From assembly GCF_900604345.1 (NCBI RefSeq), contig NZ_LR026983.1, forward strand, positions 930,001 to 994,000: a stretch of 64,000 nt of DNA. The letters are read 5' to 3'. The position numbers were made by a program, and so were the translations under genes. The notes beneath the pieces were generated by a model. That model searched no databases. It saw nothing but the letters and a program-made list of their open reading frames with translations, and was not told the origin of the DNA. The stretch comes from Maliibacterium massiliense (GTDB lineage Bacteria; Bacillota; Clostridia; Christensenellales; Maliibacteriaceae). Positions 26,452 to 35,133 of the stretch are shown here, in pieces. Every line of letters begins with the position of its first letter. The stretch's first letter is position 1.

Positions 26452-26746
26452 GAAAAGTCACCGACGCGCTCATTGTGCTGCGTCTCCTTTTCCGCAAAAG
26501 TTTCTCTGCGCCCTTGCTGCTCGCTCGTACATGCGCGCGCAACGCACCGGCTTGCTACCAACTTTTTGCGGGTACGCGCCTGCGGCGCAGGGGCAATAGC
26601 AACACATCCATATCGTTAAACCCTGCCAGTGGGCAGCGCCCACGCTCAAAGTCGCATTTCCCATTGTGAGGATGCGCTTTTTTGTTGCCCCAAATGCAAT
26701 AACCAAAACGCCACGCCTTGCCAGCAGCGCGACGCCGCACCCACTG

Positions 26747-26779
26747 CCGCAATACACTTTGGTGTGTTGCGGTGTTTTT
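26747..26779 (+). terminator. Third terminator-like hairpin in the repeat region
   Basis: CCGCAATACAC/GTGTGTTGCGG stem (one wobble), TTTG loop, TGTTTTT tail. It suggests a plus-strand transcript inside the repeat region. Confidence 0.7.
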
Positions 26780-27220
26780 ATACGCAAGAACAAAGGACTC
26801 ATTTTGTGAAGCCCTGCCGTCAAGCAGTGCCTGCCTCCAAACACCGCGTCTATTGTTGCGGGACGCATTCTTATTTGCCCAAAATGCGCGATGCATGCGG
26901 CAAGTCGCCGCGCCCTCTCTACGGGGATGCGATCTTTTACAGCCCAATACCAGGCCGTATGCATCGTCACACCCAGCTTGCGGCAGGTTGCCGCATCCAA
27001 AGGCAAACGCCGCCGGATGGGGCGCGTTTTTTCGCAGGACAAGCGCCTATATCGCCGCGTTCTGACCAGTGGCAGCGCCCGCGCGCAGCAATAGCGCCCG
27101 CCTTTGCGCAGGCTCCTGCTCCCAGGCGCGCGCAAGCGTATCCTCCCTGCGCGGGTGTAGCGCGCGCCTCGCATGCCTTTGCCACAGCCGGATGTGTACA
27201 GCGCCTGTTTTATGCCCAAC

Positions 27221-27263
27221 AAAAAGACGCGGGCGCGGGGATCATTTGCCCCGCGCCGCGTCT
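27221..27263 (-). terminator. Terminator of the dnaX-to-pilin gene cluster
   Basis: 15-16-pair GC-rich stem (one bulge), AGACGCGG... with ...CCGCGTCT, 8-9-nt loop, TTTTT tail on the minus strand. Confidence 0.85.
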
Positions 27264-27293
27264 CTTATATACACTTTTATACACTTTTGATTG

Positions 27294-28076
27294 CTACGGT
27301 TTTTCAATGATCTGCTGATCGATAAGCGCGGGCTGGTACTCCAGCACCTTGTACGTCTCCCCGTCAAGCGTGTGCTCCACAACCCGCGCCTTGCCGGTAA
27401 AGTAGTTGCCGCTGCCCGAGCCGTATTTAAGCACGGTTACCTCCGTGCCCGCCGCCACGCTGGAGATATCCACATCCGTCCAGTAGAGCACATAGGAATT
27501 GCTCGAGACCGGATACACCTTCCATGTCACCGCGTCGCCGATGCCCAGCTTGCTCTTGAACAGCTGGGTGCGCGTGCCGTTGGGCGAGGTGGAGTCGATG
27601 GACGTATTCGCGCGCAGCACCGCCCGAACCTCCGGATCCTGTTCGATCAGCTGCCTGAGCATAGCCAGCACGTCCATGCCGCCAGGCGTGGCCGCCGCAT
27701 CGCCCGAGAGCACGTTGCCGTGCTTGCTGCAGGTAATGGAAAGCCTTCCCTGTGCATCCACTGCGGCGGTGTAGGTGCCGCCTTTGCAGATGCCGCTGTA
27801 GACGCCCTCGGCCTCCTTGGCTGATCCGGGCAGCTCGGCTACGACCGTATCGAGCACGCCGAAGCACTGCTGCGCGTCCTCCCAGGCCACCTGGTCAAGC
27901 AGCGCGTAGGCGATGTACGCCCGCCCAAGCGCCGTGGCCTGCTGTTTGCAGGCCGCCTCCTCCGCCTTGCGCACATGGGCGGCGTAGGCAGGGACCGCGA
28001 TGGCGGCAAGCAGCACAAGGATGGCGATCACCACAATCAGTTCTATCAGCGTAAAAGCGCGCCTCTGCCTCCGCAC
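27294..28076 (-). CDS. Type IV pilin-like protein
   Basis: 260 residues. The basic leader MRRQRRA is followed by FTLIELIVVIAILVLLAAIA, the class III prepilin N-terminus with the Glu5 that guides pilin assembly. The residue before the cleavage point is Ala where Gly is usual. The rest is an extracellular domain with four or more cysteines. GTG start with GAGAGG 7 nt upstream. No prepilin peptidase or pilus assembly gene is nearby, so it is an orphan minor pilin or pseudopilin. It ends the dnaX-recR-adh cluster. Confidence 0.9.
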   Translation of the reverse strand: MRRQRRAFTLIELIVVIAILVLLAAIAVPAYAAHVRKAEEAACKQQATALGRAYIAYALLDQVAWEDAQQCFGVLDTVVAELPGSAKEAEGVYSGICKGGTYTAAVDAQGRLSITCSKHGNVLSGDAAATPGGMDVLAMLRQLIEQDPEVRAVLRANTSIDSTSPNGTRTQLFKSKLGIGDAVTWKVYPVSSNSYVLYWTDVDISSVAAGTEVTVLKYGSGSGNYFTGKARVVEHTLDGETYKVLEYQPALIDQQIIEKP

Positions 28077-28121
28077 GGCCGCACCTCTCTTTCAAAATGC
28101 CATGGAAAAGCGCCCGCGCCG

Positions 28122-29225
28122 CTACTTTTGCAGCAGGCAGAGCTTAAATACCTCCAGCACGTCGTCGCGCGTCATGGGCACGGGGTTGCGGCGCGTGGCC
28201 ACGCCCGCCGCAACCAGGTCCGCAAAATGCGCCAGGCGCTCGGCCGCAAAGCGGGGTGTCTCGCCCATCATCCGCTGCAGGCAATCGTCCAGCGCCTGCA
28301 CCGAATCCATGCCCAGCCACAGAAGGATGTTTTTGATTTTTTCGGGGCAGGCATCCTGCACATATTTGAGAAACCCGCATATGAGCATGCCGTTTGCCCT
28401 GCCGTGCGGGATATCGCACAGGCTGGTGAGCGCGTAGCCCATGCCGTGCACCGCCACCGTTTTGGCAAAGTCGATGCCAAAGCCACCGTAGAGCGAAGCC
28501 AGCAGCAGGTTCTCCCGATCCACTGCGGAAAACTCGCCCGACAGCAGCGCGGGCACGCACTTGCCGAAGAGCTCTAGCCCCGCGCGCGAAGTCATAGCGC
28601 ACAGCGGGCTGGTGTTTTCAGCCAGATAGCTTTCGATATTGTGGCACAGCGCGTCGATGGCCGTATCCACCGTGACGTTGTAGGGCAATGAGGCGGTGTA
28701 CTTCGCATCCAGCAGCGCGAGGGAGGGGTAGGTCTGCTCCCCGCCGAAGCTGCGCTTGTTGTGCTCCTCTTCCACCGTGAGCACCGAGTAGGGGGTAAGC
28801 TCGCTGCCCGTGCCCGCGGTGGTGGGGATCATCACCATGGCAAGGGGCGCCACCGCGTAGCTGCTGGTGTACAAATCCTGTACGCTGATGGCATTGGTGG
28901 CCATCACCGCAGCCGCCTTGGCGCTGTCCAGCGGGCTGCCCCCGCCGATGCCCACGATGAAATCCGGCGCAAAATCGCGCGTGGCCGCGGCCAATTGTTC
29001 AATGGAGCCCCATGTGGGGTTGGAGATACAGCGGTCGAACACGCCGTAGGTGATGTTTTGGGAGGCGAGCGCCGCCTTGACGTCCGCCAGCGCGCCGTTT
29101 TTGTGCGCGGAGGGGGACGTCACGATAAAGGCGCGCGTGCCGTATGCGCCAAGCAACGCCGCGTGCTTTTTGACGCAGTCCCTGCCTGCGACCACCCGCG
29201 TGGGGATATACATGCCGTATTCCAA
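28122..29225 (-). CDS. Iron-containing alcohol dehydrogenase
   Basis: 367 residues of the type III Fe-ADH family. The NAD(P)-binding segment FIVGIGGGSPLDSAKA and the metal-ligand segments DTAIDALCHNIE, GIDFAKTVAVHGMGYAL and DIPHGRANG are present (His and Asp ligands intact). Probably oxidises or reduces an alcohol/aldehyde or polyol; substrate unknown. The start is TTG, because AAAGGAGG is 9 nt from the TTG but 21 nt from the next ATG (29213). It lies 16 nt after recR. Confidence 0.92.
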   Translation of the reverse strand: MEYGMYIPTRVVAGRDCVKKHAALLGAYGTRAFIVTSPSAHKNGALADVKAALASQNITYGVFDRCISNPTWGSIEQLAAATRDFAPDFIVGIGGGSPLDSAKAAAVMATNAISVQDLYTSSYAVAPLAMVMIPTTAGTGSELTPYSVLTVEEEHNKRSFGGEQTYPSLALLDAKYTASLPYNVTVDTAIDALCHNIESYLAENTSPLCAMTSRAGLELFGKCVPALLSGEFSAVDRENLLLASLYGGFGIDFAKTVAVHGMGYALTSLCDIPHGRANGMLICGFLKYVQDACPEKIKNILLWLGMDSVQALDDCLQRMMGETPRFAAERLAHFADLVAAGVATRRNPVPMTRDDVLEVFKLCLLQK

Positions 29226-29241
29226 GTGAACGAACCTCCTT

Positions 29242-29838
29242 TTACATCTCGCGGCGGCCCGCAATGGCGCGCGCGAGCGTCACCTCGTCCGTGTACTCCA
29301 AATCGCCGCCCACCGGCACCCCGTGCGCGATGCGGGTGACCCGCACCCCGCGCGCTTTGAGCAGGCGCGCGATGTAGTTCGCCGTGGCCTCCCCCTCGAT
29401 ATCCGGGTTGGTGGCAAGCAGCACTTCCTTGATCTTGCCCGCCTCCAGCCGCGCAAGCAGCTCCTTGAGACGGATATCCTCCGGCCCGCGGCCGTCCATG
29501 GGCGAGATGGTCCCGCCCAGCACATGGTAGAGCCCGCGGTAATCGTGCATGCGCTCAATGGCCAGCACGTCGCGCGCGTCGCGCACCACGCACACGATGC
29601 TCTGGTCCCGCCTGGAATCGCTGCACACATCGCAGAGCGGGTGCTGCACATCGGTAAAATTGCCGCAGCACGCGCAGGTGGTCACGGCCTTGCGCGCCTG
29701 GTAGATGGTCGCGGCAAGGCCGCGCACCTCCTCCAGCGGCTGGCCGATGATGTGGAAGGCCAGGCGCTGTGCCGTCTTGTTGCCGATGCCCGGCAGGCGC
29801 GAGAGCTGCGCCACCAGTTGCGCAATGGGTTCGATCAC
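29242..29838 (-). CDS. recR: Recombination protein RecR
   Basis: 198 residues, full length. The N-terminal HhH has [19 protein letters not shown], the zinc finger has cysteines 55, 58, 69 and 72, and the Toprim domain holds [12 protein letters not shown] and [13 protein letters not shown]. Acts with RecF/RecO to load RecA. The gene order dnaX-ybaB-recR is the conserved bacterial one. Confidence 0.97.
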   Translation of the reverse strand: MIEPIAQLVAQLSRLPGIGNKTAQRLAFHIIGQPLEEVRGLAATIYQARKAVTTCACCGNFTDVQHPLCDVCSDSRRDQSIVCVVRDARDVLAIERMHDYRGLYHVLGGTISPMDGRGPEDIRLKELLARLEAGKIKEVLLATNPDIEGEATANYIARLLKARGVRVTRIAHGVPVGGDLEYTDEVTLARAIAGRREM

Positions 29839-29856
29839 AGGCCTCTCTCCTCTTCC

Positions 29857-30216
29857 TTAACGCATGCCCGGGATGTTCATGCCCCCGGTGACGCGGTTCA
29901 TCTCGCTCTGCGTGGTCTGCTCGATCTTTTCCATCACGGCGTTGACCGCCGCTACGACAAGGTCCTGCAGCATCTCCACGTCGTCGGGATCCACCGCCTC
30001 GGGCTTGATCTGGATGGACTGGATCTTGCGGTCACCCGTGGCCTTGGCCGTGACCATGCCGCCGCCCGCGCTCGCCTCAAACTCCTGCGCCTGCAGCTCC
30101 TCCTGCATGCGCGCCATATCCTCCTGCATCTTCTGGGCCTGGCGGATCGCCTGCTGGATGTTGCCCATGCCGCCCATACCGCCCATGCCGCCGCGTCCAA
30201 AGTTGTTTCTTGCCAT
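29857..30216 (-). CDS. ybaB: YbaB/EbfC-family nucleoid-associated protein
   Basis: 119 residues. A Gly/Met-rich N-terminus (GRGGMGGMGGMGN) is followed by the coiled-coil-like QQAIRQAQKMQEDMARMQEEL and the YbaB core (GGGMVTAKATGDRKIQSI, AVNAVMEKIEQTTQSEM). DNA-binding dimer of the nucleoid. Preceded by its own promoter and followed by recR after 18 nt. Confidence 0.95.
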   Translation of the reverse strand: MARNNFGRGGMGGMGGMGNIQQAIRQAQKMQEDMARMQEELQAQEFEASAGGGMVTAKATGDRKIQSIQIKPEAVDPDDVEMLQDLVVAAVNAVMEKIEQTTQSEMNRVTGGMNIPGMR

Positions 30217-30288
30217 TGGTTTTCAATCCTCCATGTCTTTTATGCAAAAGGGGGCCGCTCCCCCCCGCGTGCTGTGCACTTACCTTAT

Positions 30289-30318
30289 AGTATAGCGCCC
30301 GCGCGCACCCGTTGTCTA
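30289..30318 (-). promoter_or_regulatory. Promoter upstream of ybaB-recR
   Basis: TAGACA (30313-30318), 18-nt spacer, TATACT (30289-30294) on the minus strand. It lies between dnaX and ybaB. A G5/C5 hairpin with a short T4 tail follows in the leader and may attenuate. Confidence 0.65.
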
Positions 30319-30329
30319 CGCGAAATACC

Positions 30330-31991
30330 CTAGCGGATGGTGACGTTTTCCGCGCCGAACATGGCGAGCACCTTCTCCTTGATGGCAGCCTCTTCGTCGC
30401 AGGCCGGCGCGCTGGGGGGCGCCTCCACCCTGGCGTTTACGCGCATCGGCCGGTCGTAGCAGGCACTGGCCACCTCCGCGAGCCAGCTGCGGTTGGCGTC
30501 GCGCAGCACCATATCGCAAAAGAGCTTTTTCTCCGGCGCAAAGTAGAGCGTCACCTCCTGCGCGTCCGCGCGCGCATGCACGCCCTGCAGCGCCGAGTAA
30601 AGGGCGATGCGCTCTGCGCGCACCCGCTTCATCACGCGTGCCCACGCGTCGTCGCCCGCGGGCGCGGCCTTCTTTTTCGGCGCCGGCGCATCCTTCTGTG
30701 CGGATGGGGCGGGCGCATCCTCCAGCGCAAAGGGCGGGGCATCCTCCGGCGGCGGCGCTTCCGGCAGGGGGGTATCCGGCGGCGCGCTCCCTTGGACGGC
30801 CGCCGCCCCAGGCGCGGCGGGCGCGCCCTGGGCAATTGCCACGCCCTGGGATACGCGCTGCTCCAGCGTCTCGATGCGCGCAAGCAGCGCTACCGCATCC
30901 TCGCCCTGCCCGCTGCAGATGCCCACAAGCGCCGCCTCCAGCGCGATGCGCCCCTGGGTGGACCACTTGAGGCTCGCCTCCAGCGCAAGCAGCTGCTCCA
31001 GCGCATGCAGCAGCTGGGCGCGCGTGGCGCGCTGGGCCTGCGCGCGGTAAGCCGCGATCGTCTCGTCGTCCTCGGTAAGCATGCTTTCGGGGTGCTCCAT
31101 GCTGGCGCACAGCAGCACGTTGCGCATGTGGTAGGCCAGGTCGCGTGCAAAGACGGCCGCATCCACGCCCTGCGCCATGATGTCCGCCACCAGCTCCAGC
31201 ACCGCACGCGCATCGTGCGCGATGAGCGCGTCGCTCATGGCAAAGAGGCTCTGGCGGCTCCCACCGCCGATCATGCGCACGATGTCCTCGCGCGTGACGG
31301 TACCCTGGCTGTAGGCCATGGCCTGATCGGCCATGGAGAGCGCGTCGCGCATCCCCCCTTCCGCCAGGCGCGCAAGCAACAAGATGGCATCGGGCGCGAA
31401 ATCCGCGCCTGATGCGCGCGTCACCTCCTGCAGATGCGCGGCCACCTGCTCGGGCGCGATGCGCCGGAAGTCAAAGCGCTGGCAGCGGCTGATGATCGTT
31501 GCCGGCAGCCGGTGGGCCTCGGTGGTGGCAAGGATAAACATGGCGTGGGCGGGGGGCTCCTCCAGCGTCTTGAGCAGCGCGTTGAACGCGCCGGTGGAGA
31601 GCATGTGCACCTCGTCGATAATGTACACCTTGTACTTGCCCGAGGTGGGCGGGTACTTGATCTTGTCGCGCAGGTCGCGAATCTCGTCCACCCCGTTGTT
31701 GGAGGCGGCGTCGATCTCGATGATGTCCATGTTGTTTTCCTGCGCCAGCGCCGTGCAGGCCGCGCACGCGCCGCAGGGCTCGCCGCTTTGATTATCCGCG
31801 CAGTTGACCGCGCGCGCCAATATGTGCGCCGTGCTGGTCTTGCCCGTGCCCCGGGGGCCGCACAAAAGATAGGCGTGGGCCACCCGCCCGGAGGCCACCG
31901 CGTGTTTTAAGGTTGTGGTCACCGCCTCCTGGCCCACCACCTCGTCAAAGCGGCGGGGGCGGTACTGGCGGTACAGCGCAAGATAGGCCAT
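30330..31991 (-). CDS. dnaX: DNA polymerase III subunit gamma/tau
   Basis: 553 residues. AAA+ clamp-loader domain: Walker A GPRGTGKT (45-52), zinc-binding cysteines 64, 73, 76 and 79, Walker B IIDEVH (124-129), SRC motif. The Pro/Ala-rich linker is at about 390-450. The C-terminal tau-like domain starts at DDAWARVMKRVRAERIALYSAL. AAGGAG is 9 nt before the chosen ATG (MAYLALYR). A longer in-frame reading upstream is not supported. Confidence 0.97.
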   Translation of the reverse strand: MAYLALYRQYRPRRFDEVVGQEAVTTTLKHAVASGRVAHAYLLCGPRGTGKTSTAHILARAVNCADNQSGEPCGACAACTALAQENNMDIIEIDAASNNGVDEIRDLRDKIKYPPTSGKYKVYIIDEVHMLSTGAFNALLKTLEEPPAHAMFILATTEAHRLPATIISRCQRFDFRRIAPEQVAAHLQEVTRASGADFAPDAILLLARLAEGGMRDALSMADQAMAYSQGTVTREDIVRMIGGGSRQSLFAMSDALIAHDARAVLELVADIMAQGVDAAVFARDLAYHMRNVLLCASMEHPESMLTEDDETIAAYRAQAQRATRAQLLHALEQLLALEASLKWSTQGRIALEAALVGICSGQGEDAVALLARIETLEQRVSQGVAIAQGAPAAPGAAAVQGSAPPDTPLPEAPPPEDAPPFALEDAPAPSAQKDAPAPKKKAAPAGDDAWARVMKRVRAERIALYSALQGVHARADAQEVTLYFAPEKKLFCDMVLRDANRSWLAEVASACYDRPMRVNARVEAPPSAPACDEEAAIKEKVLAMFGAENVTIR

Positions 31992-32106
31992 AGACCATAC
32001 TCCTTCCCAAACAAAAAACCGCGCCACGCCGCCAGGCATCCCATGCGCGTGCCGGAGCGCGTCAGCTTGCGTTTCATACAGGCGCGCATGCGCGTCATAC
32101 GTATGT

Positions 32107-32115
32107 ATTATACCA
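32107..32115 (-). promoter_or_regulatory. Extended -10 promoter of dnaX
   Basis: TGG-TATAAT on the minus strand, about 115 nt before the dnaX start. The -35 is weak. The leader in between is GC-rich and can form hairpins; I looked for the SRP RNA often found here and did not see its conserved core. Confidence 0.65.
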
Positions 32116-32163
32116 AATTTTTGCCCGCTTGCGCAGGGGGGCGCGCATACCAATCGCTTCCCT

Positions 32164-32192
32164 TTTACAAAGCGGGGCGCATCCGCTACAAT
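32164..32192 (+). promoter_or_regulatory. Promoter of murG
   Basis: TTTACA, 17-nt spacer, TACAAT; each hexamer is one base from consensus. 48 nt before the start. Confidence 0.85.
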
Positions 32193-32240
32193 AGACATGC
32201 AAGAGACATGCAAGTATTTTGCAAGGTGGAGGAATCGATC

Positions 32241-33317
32241 GTGAAACGCATCGTACTGACCGGCGGCGGCACCGCCGGACATATCGCGCCCAACCTGGCC
32301 CTGCTGCCCGCGCTGCGCCGCGACGGCTGGGAAATCCATTATATCGGCGCCAAGGACAGTTTGGAGGAAAAACTCATCGCCCAGGAGCAGGACGTGACCT
32401 TTCACAGCGTGCAGGTAGGTAAATTGCGCCGCTACCGCAGCATCCGCAACTTAAGCGACCCCTTCCGCGTGGTGGCGGGCACCTTCCAGGCCGCGCACCT
32501 GCTGCGCAAGCTCAAACCGCTGGTGGTCTTTGCCAAGGGGGGATTTGTATCCGTGCCCGTGGTGGCGGGCGCGCGCCTGGCGGGCGTGCCCTCGGTACTA
32601 CACGAGTCGGATTTTTCCCCGGGGCTTGCCAACCGCATGTGCATCCCCCTAAGCCGCCACATCTGCACCGCGTTCCCCGAGACGGCCAAGACGCTGGGCG
32701 ATAAGGCCGTCTACACCGGGCTGCCCGTGCGCCCTGCGTTGCTTGCGGGAGACGCAAAGCGGGGGCTGTTCATGTGCGGTTTTTCAGGCAAACGGCCGGT
32801 GCTGCTGATGATGGGCGGCTCGCAGGGGGCCGCCGCCATCAACCAGGCGCTGCGCGCAGCGCTCGACAAGATCACCGACCGCTTTGACGTGGTGCACCTG
32901 TGCGGGGAGGGCAATCTCGACCCCACGCTGGCCAACCGGCGGGGCTATTTCCAGATGGCGTACGCCACAGACGAGCTTGCAGACCTCTTTGCCATCACCG
33001 ATGTGGTGCTTTCCCGCGCGGGCGCGGGGGCCATCTTTGAGTTCTTGGCGCTGCAGGTGCCGGCGCTGCTGATCCCCCTGCCCACGAACGCCTCGCGCGG
33101 CGACCAGATTGAAAACGCCAAATACTTCAGCGACAAGGGCTTTCTCGCCATGCTGCCGCAGGCTGAGATGACGCCCGAGACGCTCACGCAGGCGATTTTT
33201 GACGTGTACGCCCGCCGCAGCGCCTACAGCTTGCGCATCAAGCAGGCGGATATGTCCGGCGCCACCGAGCGCGTGCTGCGCGTAATCTACGACGCGGCCA
33301 AGCCGGAGCGCAAATGA
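32241..33317 (+). CDS. murG: UDP-GlcNAc:lipid I N-acetylglucosaminyltransferase
   Basis: 358 residues. N-terminal GGGTAGH lipid-phosphate loop, ESDFSPGLANR, then in the C-terminal half MMGGSQGAAAIN and the UDP-GlcNAc site SRAGAGAIFEFLALQVPALLIPLP. Makes lipid II at the inner membrane face. The start is GTG with GGAGG 9 nt upstream; an upstream in-frame ATG precedes the promoter. It stands alone with its own promoter and terminator, outside a dcw cluster, as with second MurG copies in some clostridia. Confidence 0.95.
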   Translation: MKRIVLTGGGTAGHIAPNLALLPALRRDGWEIHYIGAKDSLEEKLIAQEQDVTFHSVQVGKLRRYRSIRNLSDPFRVVAGTFQAAHLLRKLKPLVVFAKGGFVSVPVVAGARLAGVPSVLHESDFSPGLANRMCIPLSRHICTAFPETAKTLGDKAVYTGLPVRPALLAGDAKRGLFMCGFSGKRPVLLMMGGSQGAAAINQALRAALDKITDRFDVVHLCGEGNLDPTLANRRGYFQMAYATDELADLFAITDVVLSRAGAGAIFEFLALQVPALLIPLPTNASRGDQIENAKYFSDKGFLAMLPQAEMTPETLTQAIFDVYARRSAYSLRIKQADMSGATERVLRVIYDAAKPERK

Positions 33318-33330
33318 TCTTTTGCCCGAT

Positions 33331-33356
33331 ACAGCCCGCTATGCGGGCTGTTTTTT
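33331..33356 (+). terminator. murG terminator
   Basis: ACAGCCCGC/GCGGGCTGT stem, TAT loop, six T. The convergent DUF2809 stop codon lies in this hairpin. Confidence 0.93.
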
Positions 33357-33740
33357 ATGCGCGCAATGGCGACGCAAAAGCAGGTCAATGCCAAATGCCA
33401 GCGCCACGCCCGCGCTGTAGCAGGCAAGATCGCTCCACAAAAAACCCTGCCCCAGCACCATGTGCCCCAGCGGATGGGCACGCAGTGCGTCGATCCAGGG
33501 GGCGTGGTAGAGCTGGCTTATCTCGATGGCATAGCACAGGCAGAGCGCGCACGCGGCATGGCGCGCGGGCGCGCGATCAAGCAGCAGGCCACAGAACGCG
33601 TACACCATCATGGCCCAAACCGCATCGGGCGCGTATTCCCCCACAAGCGCGGGCAGGCGCGACCGATAGAAGCGCAGCAGCAGCCCGCACGCGATCAGCG
33701 CCAGCGCGCACGCGCCGTAACACAAACGCCTCCTGCGCAT
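33339..33740 (-). CDS. DUF2809 family membrane protein
   Basis: 133 residues with four membrane helices. The pattern GEYAPDAVWAMMVYAFCGLL and CYAIEISQLYHAPWIDALR with a final GLFxxD-like GQGFLWSDLACYSAGV fits DUF2809. The start MRRRRLCYGAC has AAGGAGG upstream. Function unknown. Its 3' end overlaps the murG terminator. Confidence 0.88.
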   Translation of the reverse strand: MRRRRLCYGACALALIACGLLLRFYRSRLPALVGEYAPDAVWAMMVYAFCGLLLDRAPARHAACALCLCYAIEISQLYHAPWIDALRAHPLGHMVLGQGFLWSDLACYSAGVALAFGIDLLLRRHCAHKKQPA

Positions 33741-33869
33741 CTGGCATCCCTCCTTCGGTATCGTTACGGGTAAGCATTGCACAGTTACACTGCCGATACA
33801 AACAGCCGGTACACTGGGATGCAACACTGTTTACAAGCAATGCAAAACGCTTTTTCAGGAGGTACTGCC

Positions 33870-34103
33870 ATGAAGCGACACGCATGTGCAGCGGCGCTCG
33901 GATTTCTCGCCGCGCTGCCGCTGAGCTACGTTTTCTTATGTTATATACCGCCGCTGCGCATCAAGCTGGCCGCGCCGCCGGACGTCGTCTTTGCCGCGAG
34001 CCTGCGCCACATGGCCGGTTTTAAGCTTTTGCTCGCTGTACTGCTGGCGCTCTGCGTATCCGGGCTGCTCTTTGCCCTGCTTCAGCCACATCAAAAAAGA
34101 TAG
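33870..34103 (+). CDS. Small two-helix membrane protein, unrecognised
   Basis: 77 residues: membrane helix 1 at about 6-27, helix 2 at about 50-70, ending PHQKR. A very strong AGGAGGT site is 6 nt from the ATG, which decides the start. Divergent from DUF2809. Function unknown. Confidence 0.7.
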   Translation: MKRHACAAALGFLAALPLSYVFLCYIPPLRIKLAAPPDVVFAASLRHMAGFKLLLAVLLALCVSGLLFALLQPHQKR

Positions 34104-34117
34104 CGGGCAGCCGCCCG
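34093..34117 (-). terminator. Probable terminator of the DUF1963 gene
   Basis: CGGGC/GCCCG hairpin with a 4-nt loop, then CTATCTTTTTT on the minus strand. It overlaps the end of the convergent small gene. Confidence 0.6.
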
Positions 34118-34142
34118 TGAAAGCCAGATTCCGCCGGCCGGT

Positions 34143-34988
34143 CTATCCGCACTGTTGTATCAGCCACATCCGATCAAACCGGCGGTTTTGCAAATCCTCT
34201 TTGCGCATATAGAAATACAGGCGGCCGCCATCGCCAAACATCAGCGTAAAGTCCCCCTGATCGACCACGTCCAGCTGCAACAGCAGGCGCCAGGTGTCAA
34301 TGGACGTTTCCTGGGCCGCCTGCAAATCCTCCTCTGGGATATCGTCCCAATATCCTCCCAGGTAGTGCCCGCGGGCAATGAGTTCGCACTCCTGCGTCAT
34401 ATTGTTCTGGATAATGTCCGGCCATCCCAGCAGTTTGGAGCACTCCTCAGGCTGTTGATATCCCATCGTCTCGCGCGCCTGCGCAAAGGTCTCATATAAT
34501 TCGTCGGGCAGGTCGCGCAGATACGCGTAATCCTCCCAGTCCGCAACGGAATCCGCCATGCACGCGTTGATCCCCACGCGTGGGAAGCAGCATTCCTCCG
34601 CCAGCGCCTCAGGAAACGCCGCGGGCACGAGCGCCGCCTCATCCGCAAACCAATACACCCTGGCGCATCCCGCGTCTTTGGGATCGAATCCCCATCTCTG
34701 GGATACCGTCTCATAAAAGAAGGACAGCACACCCGTGCGTGGCAATAAGCCCTCTTTATCCAGCGGTGCCATATCCGCACAGTTAAACTGTGCCAGGAAG
34801 CTAAGCGGCCGCCGTAGCATCACGCCGTCCTCCAGCCCCTCCGCCTCAAATGTGGGCCAGACAAAGTCATCGGGCACATCCGGCTGACCGCCAAAGCGCG
34901 TACTGCCGGGTCCTTGGGATGCCTGCCCCTGGATGCGCAGATGTATGGCGTTTCTTTGCAGCGCCTCAAGATCCTGCCTGATATCCAA
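34143..34988 (-). CDS. DUF1963 (YwqG-like) protein
   Basis: 281 residues. Visible DUF1963 signatures: STRFGGQPDVPDDFVWP, PLSFLAQFNCAD, LSFFYE, and near the end DTWRLLLQLDVVDQ and MFGDGGRLYFYM. Cytoplasmic beta-sandwich proteins of unknown role. Single gene. Confidence 0.92.
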   Translation of the reverse strand: MDIRQDLEALQRNAIHLRIQGQASQGPGSTRFGGQPDVPDDFVWPTFEAEGLEDGVMLRRPLSFLAQFNCADMAPLDKEGLLPRTGVLSFFYETVSQRWGFDPKDAGCARVYWFADEAALVPAAFPEALAEECCFPRVGINACMADSVADWEDYAYLRDLPDELYETFAQARETMGYQQPEECSKLLGWPDIIQNNMTQECELIARGHYLGGYWDDIPEEDLQAAQETSIDTWRLLLQLDVVDQGDFTLMFGDGGRLYFYMRKEDLQNRRFDRMWLIQQCG

Positions 34989-35070
34989 CCATAACCCCTC
35001 CTTTGTATAAAAGCTCTGCAGATTGCTTTAAAGCGATTATAGCACAACTGACAGCGCGCGTATCGCCACG

Positions 35071-35107
35071 AAAAAAGCGCGCATCCGGCTTTGGCATACG
35101 CGCTTTT
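35071..35107 (-). terminator. Enolase terminator
   Basis: 12-pair stem AAAAGCGCGTAT/ATGCGCGCTTTT (one wobble) ending in six T on the minus strand. Confidence 0.85.
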
Positions 35108-35133
35108 GTGTTGACCCGATCCGCCGTCCGCCT

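Larger units (their letters stand above)
26315..27080. repeat. Degenerate tandem, hairpin-rich repeats downstream of tRNA-Val
   Basis: About 0.8 kb without a credible gene. Three units begin near 26393, 26608 and 26799, with a possible fourth piece at 27065. Units 1 and 2 share CATATCGTyAAACCCTGCCA; unit 3 has GAAGCCCTGCC. After it, units 1 and 2 carry different but intact stems in the same place (GTCGCCGCAAGC/GCTTGCGGCGAC; GTGGGC/GCCCAC). Then come AAAGTC and CATTGTG boxes. Units 2 and 3 share TTGCCC-AAATGC. A separate 15-nt hairpin GCGGCArGTyGCCGC occurs at 26315, 26897 and 26980. This looks like structured RNA repeats or an old mobile array. Confidence 0.55.

Noticed and set aside
26629..27318. 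229-codon plus-strand ORF in the repeat region
   Set aside because: Overlaps a 250-codon ORF on the other strand, has no ribosome site or family features, crosses hairpins, repeats and the pilin terminator, and runs into the pilin gene.
31992..32106. SRP (4.5S) RNA gene upstream of dnaX
   Set aside because: Often located here, but the conserved GGAAGCA tetraloop/core and GTCAGG segments are absent; only unrelated GC-rich hairpins are present.
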